Made by a program: the position numbers and the translations under genes. This document shows, piece after piece, positions 62,614-64,000 of a stretch of DNA of 64,000 nt. The notes beneath the pieces were generated by a model. That model worked only from the letters and a program-made list of their open reading frames with translations. It searched no databases and was not told the DNA's origin. Every line of letters begins with the position of its first letter. Positions within the stretch are counted from its first letter, which is position 1. Source of the DNA: Treponema sp. (GTDB taxonomy: Bacteria > Spirochaetota > Spirochaetia > Treponematales > Treponemataceae); NCBI GenBank assembly GCA_017553635.1, contig JAFZKN010000006.1, positions 1 through 64,000 of the forward strand, written 5' to 3'.

Positions 62614-62994
62614 ATGTATAAGGTCAGAATTGAAGACAGTTTTGCGGCGGCACATTTCCTGCGCGATTATCACGGAAAATGCGAAAACCTGCACGGCCAC
62701 AATTACAAAGTTTATGTTTATCTCAAGGGCGAAAATCTTACAGAGGGCGGCATGCTTTATGATTTTGCTGAATTAAAAAAAGACCTTAAGTCTGTTCTGG
62801 ATGTCATTGATCACACAAACTTAAACGACCTTACAGAAAATGGAAAATCTGTTTTTGAACAGAATCCGAGTGCAGAACGTATTGCAAAATATATTTTTGA
62901 TAAGCTTGCTGCCATGTCAGAGCAGCTTAAAAAACTTTTATACCGCGTTGATGTTTTTGAAACAGAAAAAAACCGCGCAAGTTATGAAATATAA
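62614..62994 (+). CDS. queD: 6-carboxytetrahydropterin synthase-like protein (QueD)
   Basis: A 126-residue T-fold enzyme of the PTPS/QueD family: zinc ligands His14, His27 and His29, and nucleophilic Cys23 in CENLHGHNY, the QueD form of the motif. QueD makes 6-carboxytetrahydropterin in queuosine/7-deazaguanine synthesis. No other queuosine gene is in the window. The hisH gene follows after 38 bases, perhaps in the same transcript. Confidence 0.9.
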   Translation: MYKVRIEDSFAAAHFLRDYHGKCENLHGHNYKVYVYLKGENLTEGGMLYDFAELKKDLKSVLDVIDHTNLNDLTENGKSVFEQNPSAERIAKYIFDKLAAMSEQLKKLLYRVDVFETEKNRASYEI

Positions 62995-63032
62995 AAAACT
63001 CCACCCTACACATGGAGCGAAGAGGAATAGAT

Positions 63033-63677
63033 ATGACAGGAATCGTTGATTACAATGCCGGAAACATAAAAAGTGTTGAACGCGCATTAGAAAGCCTTAA
63101 CATAAAATATATCCGCTCAAAAAATCCAAAAGATTTTAAAGACTGTGACAGACTTATTTTCCCTGGAGTTGGAGAAGCAGCCTACGCGATGGAACAGCTT
63201 AATTCGTCTGGGCTTGCAGATTTTTTGCGTGAATGGGTTAACTCAAAAAAGCCGCTTCTTGGAATCTGTCTTGGCTCGCAGATTATTTTTGATTATTCAG
63301 AAGAAAGCGATACAAAGTGCCTTGGATTTATTCCGGGAAAGATAAGACATTTTTCTAACCTGTGGCAGAACAGCGAGCTTAAAGTTCCTCACATGGGATG
63401 GAACAACATAAGTTACACAAACGGTGGCTGTCCTCTCTTTAAGGGCGTTGCAGAAAATTCGGATTTCTATTTTGTTCATTCGTATGTAATTCAGCCTCAG
63501 GACGAAAGCGTAATAAAAGGCGTATGCGAATACGAAATAAAAGTTCCGTCATGCGTACAGAAAGAAAACATTTATGCGTTCCAGTTCCATCCGGAAAAAT
63601 CAGGAGTTGCAGGACTTACACTTTTAAAAAATTACTGCACTGGAACAATCAGCACTAACGGAGAAATTGTATGTTAA
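63033..63677 (+). CDS. hisH: Imidazole glycerol phosphate synthase, HisH subunit
   Basis: Glutaminase subunit providing ammonia to HisF in histidine synthesis. The 214-residue protein starts TGIVDYNAGNIKSVERAL, has the nucleophile Cys79 in GICLG, MGWNN (HisH-typical) and the His/Glu pair in FHPEKSG. ATG 63033 follows GAGGAA; a frame opening at 63012 is less well supported. It overlaps hisF by 7 bases. Confidence 0.94.
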   Translation: MTGIVDYNAGNIKSVERALESLNIKYIRSKNPKDFKDCDRLIFPGVGEAAYAMEQLNSSGLADFLREWVNSKKPLLGICLGSQIIFDYSEESDTKCLGFIPGKIRHFSNLWQNSELKVPHMGWNNISYTNGGCPLFKGVAENSDFYFVHSYVIQPQDESVIKGVCEYEIKVPSCVQKENIYAFQFHPEKSGVAGLTLLKNYCTGTISTNGEIVC

Positions 63678-64000
63678 AAAAAAGAATCATAATATGTCTT
63701 GATGTAAAAGATGGACGCACGACAAAAGGTGTAAAGTTTCAGAACAACATAGACATCGGTGACCCGGTTGAGATGGCTGCAGAATATTATCGTCAGGGTG
63801 TTGATGAACTTGTATTTTACGATATCATGGCAAGTGCACGCGGTCGTGGTCCGATTCTTGATTTGATTTCGCGCGTTGCGTCTCAGGTATTTATTCCGTT
63901 TTGTGTTGGAGGCGGAATCGGATCAATTGAGGACATCCGTTCTACAATCCTCGCCGGCGCCGAGAAGATTTCTTTGAACAGCCAGGCGGTAAAAAAACCT
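63671..64000 (+). CDS. hisF: Imidazole glycerol phosphate synthase, HisF subunit (partial)
   Basis: The first 110 residues of HisF, cut by the window edge. KRIIICLDVKDGR carries the catalytic Asp11, GDPVEMAAEYYRQGVDELVF and CVGGGIGSIEDIRSTILAGAEKISLNS match the barrel. The segment after strand 2 reads YDIMASARGRG where many HisF have LDITAS-EGR. The start ATG lies inside the hisH end, so the two subunits are translationally coupled. The second catalytic Asp lies outside the window. Confidence 0.93.
   Translation, partial: MLKKRIIICLDVKDGRTTKGVKFQNNIDIGDPVEMAAEYYRQGVDELVFYDIMASARGRGPILDLISRVASQVFIPFCVGGGIGSIEDIRSTILAGAEKISLNSQAVKKP

Noticed and set aside
1..64000. CRISPR arrays, insertion sequences or prophage
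   Set aside because: No regularly spaced repeats, transposases, integrases or phage structural genes are visible.

Overview
The window reads as chromosomal DNA of a spirochaete, most likely a host-associated Treponema. The reasons are an A+T-rich genome with dense short operons, a complete V-type (not F-type) ATPase operon, an EF-G of the mitochondrial/spirochaete-like type, spirochaete-style lipoprotein signals (for example AFSC and LVSC), several predicted outer-membrane beta-barrels without relatives I can name, and a lipoprotein GH5 endoglucanase that fits a plant-fibre-rich gut. The genus is inferred; no rRNA is present to confirm it. I see no prophage, insertion sequence or CRISPR array.

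Layout. 1-1400: gap, with degenerate gap 3'-end remnants and a perfect palindrome beyond its terminator. 1400-7930: a minus-strand operon valS, HD hydrolase, DUF2157 membrane protein, GDYXXLXY protein. 7947-12200: a secreted M16-like protein without zinc ligands, divergent from DUF4230 and sirtuin genes. 12250-16000: thrH, a 5-formyl-THF cyclo-ligase frame with no ordinary start codon, an HtrA lipoprotein protease and map. 16000-26820: a large minus-strand cluster secG, ptsN-like, V-ATPase subunits G/H-C-I-K-F-E-A-B-D, usp and a J-domain protein. 26880-29000: a lipase-like DUF2974 protein and the GH5 endoglucanase. 29000-32600: two tRNAs, then tig-clpP-clpX. 32640-38880: SPOR protein, a barrel-like exported protein, fusA with a P-loop partner, and D-lactate dehydrogenase. 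38890-39080: a promoter-to-terminator unit without a gene, a candidate small RNA. 39144-42780: mrp, dus, guaB. 42781-45870: trmB-ddh-lysA with a palindromic operator on the promoter. 45927-50076: a 1262-residue hybrid histidine kinase converging on a separate HPt protein. 50197-55470: exported proteins, EamA transporter, rpsU, oxidoreductase and a beta-barrel/lipoprotein set. 55470-61546: recQ-like helicase and the murE-ddl-murD cell-wall operon. 61609-64000: PfkB kinase, queD, hisH and the first part of hisF.

How parts fit together. The trmB-ddh-lysA operon makes and uses meso-diaminopimelate, and murE-ddl-murD build the peptidoglycan stem peptide, so the window carries much of one precursor pathway. 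Tig, ClpP and ClpX form a folding/proteolysis unit. The hybrid kinase and HPt protein look like parts of one phosphorelay. Several genes without a visible Shine-Dalgarno sequence have a -10 box 6-9 bases before the start codon, which suggests leaderless or nearly leaderless mRNAs are common here.
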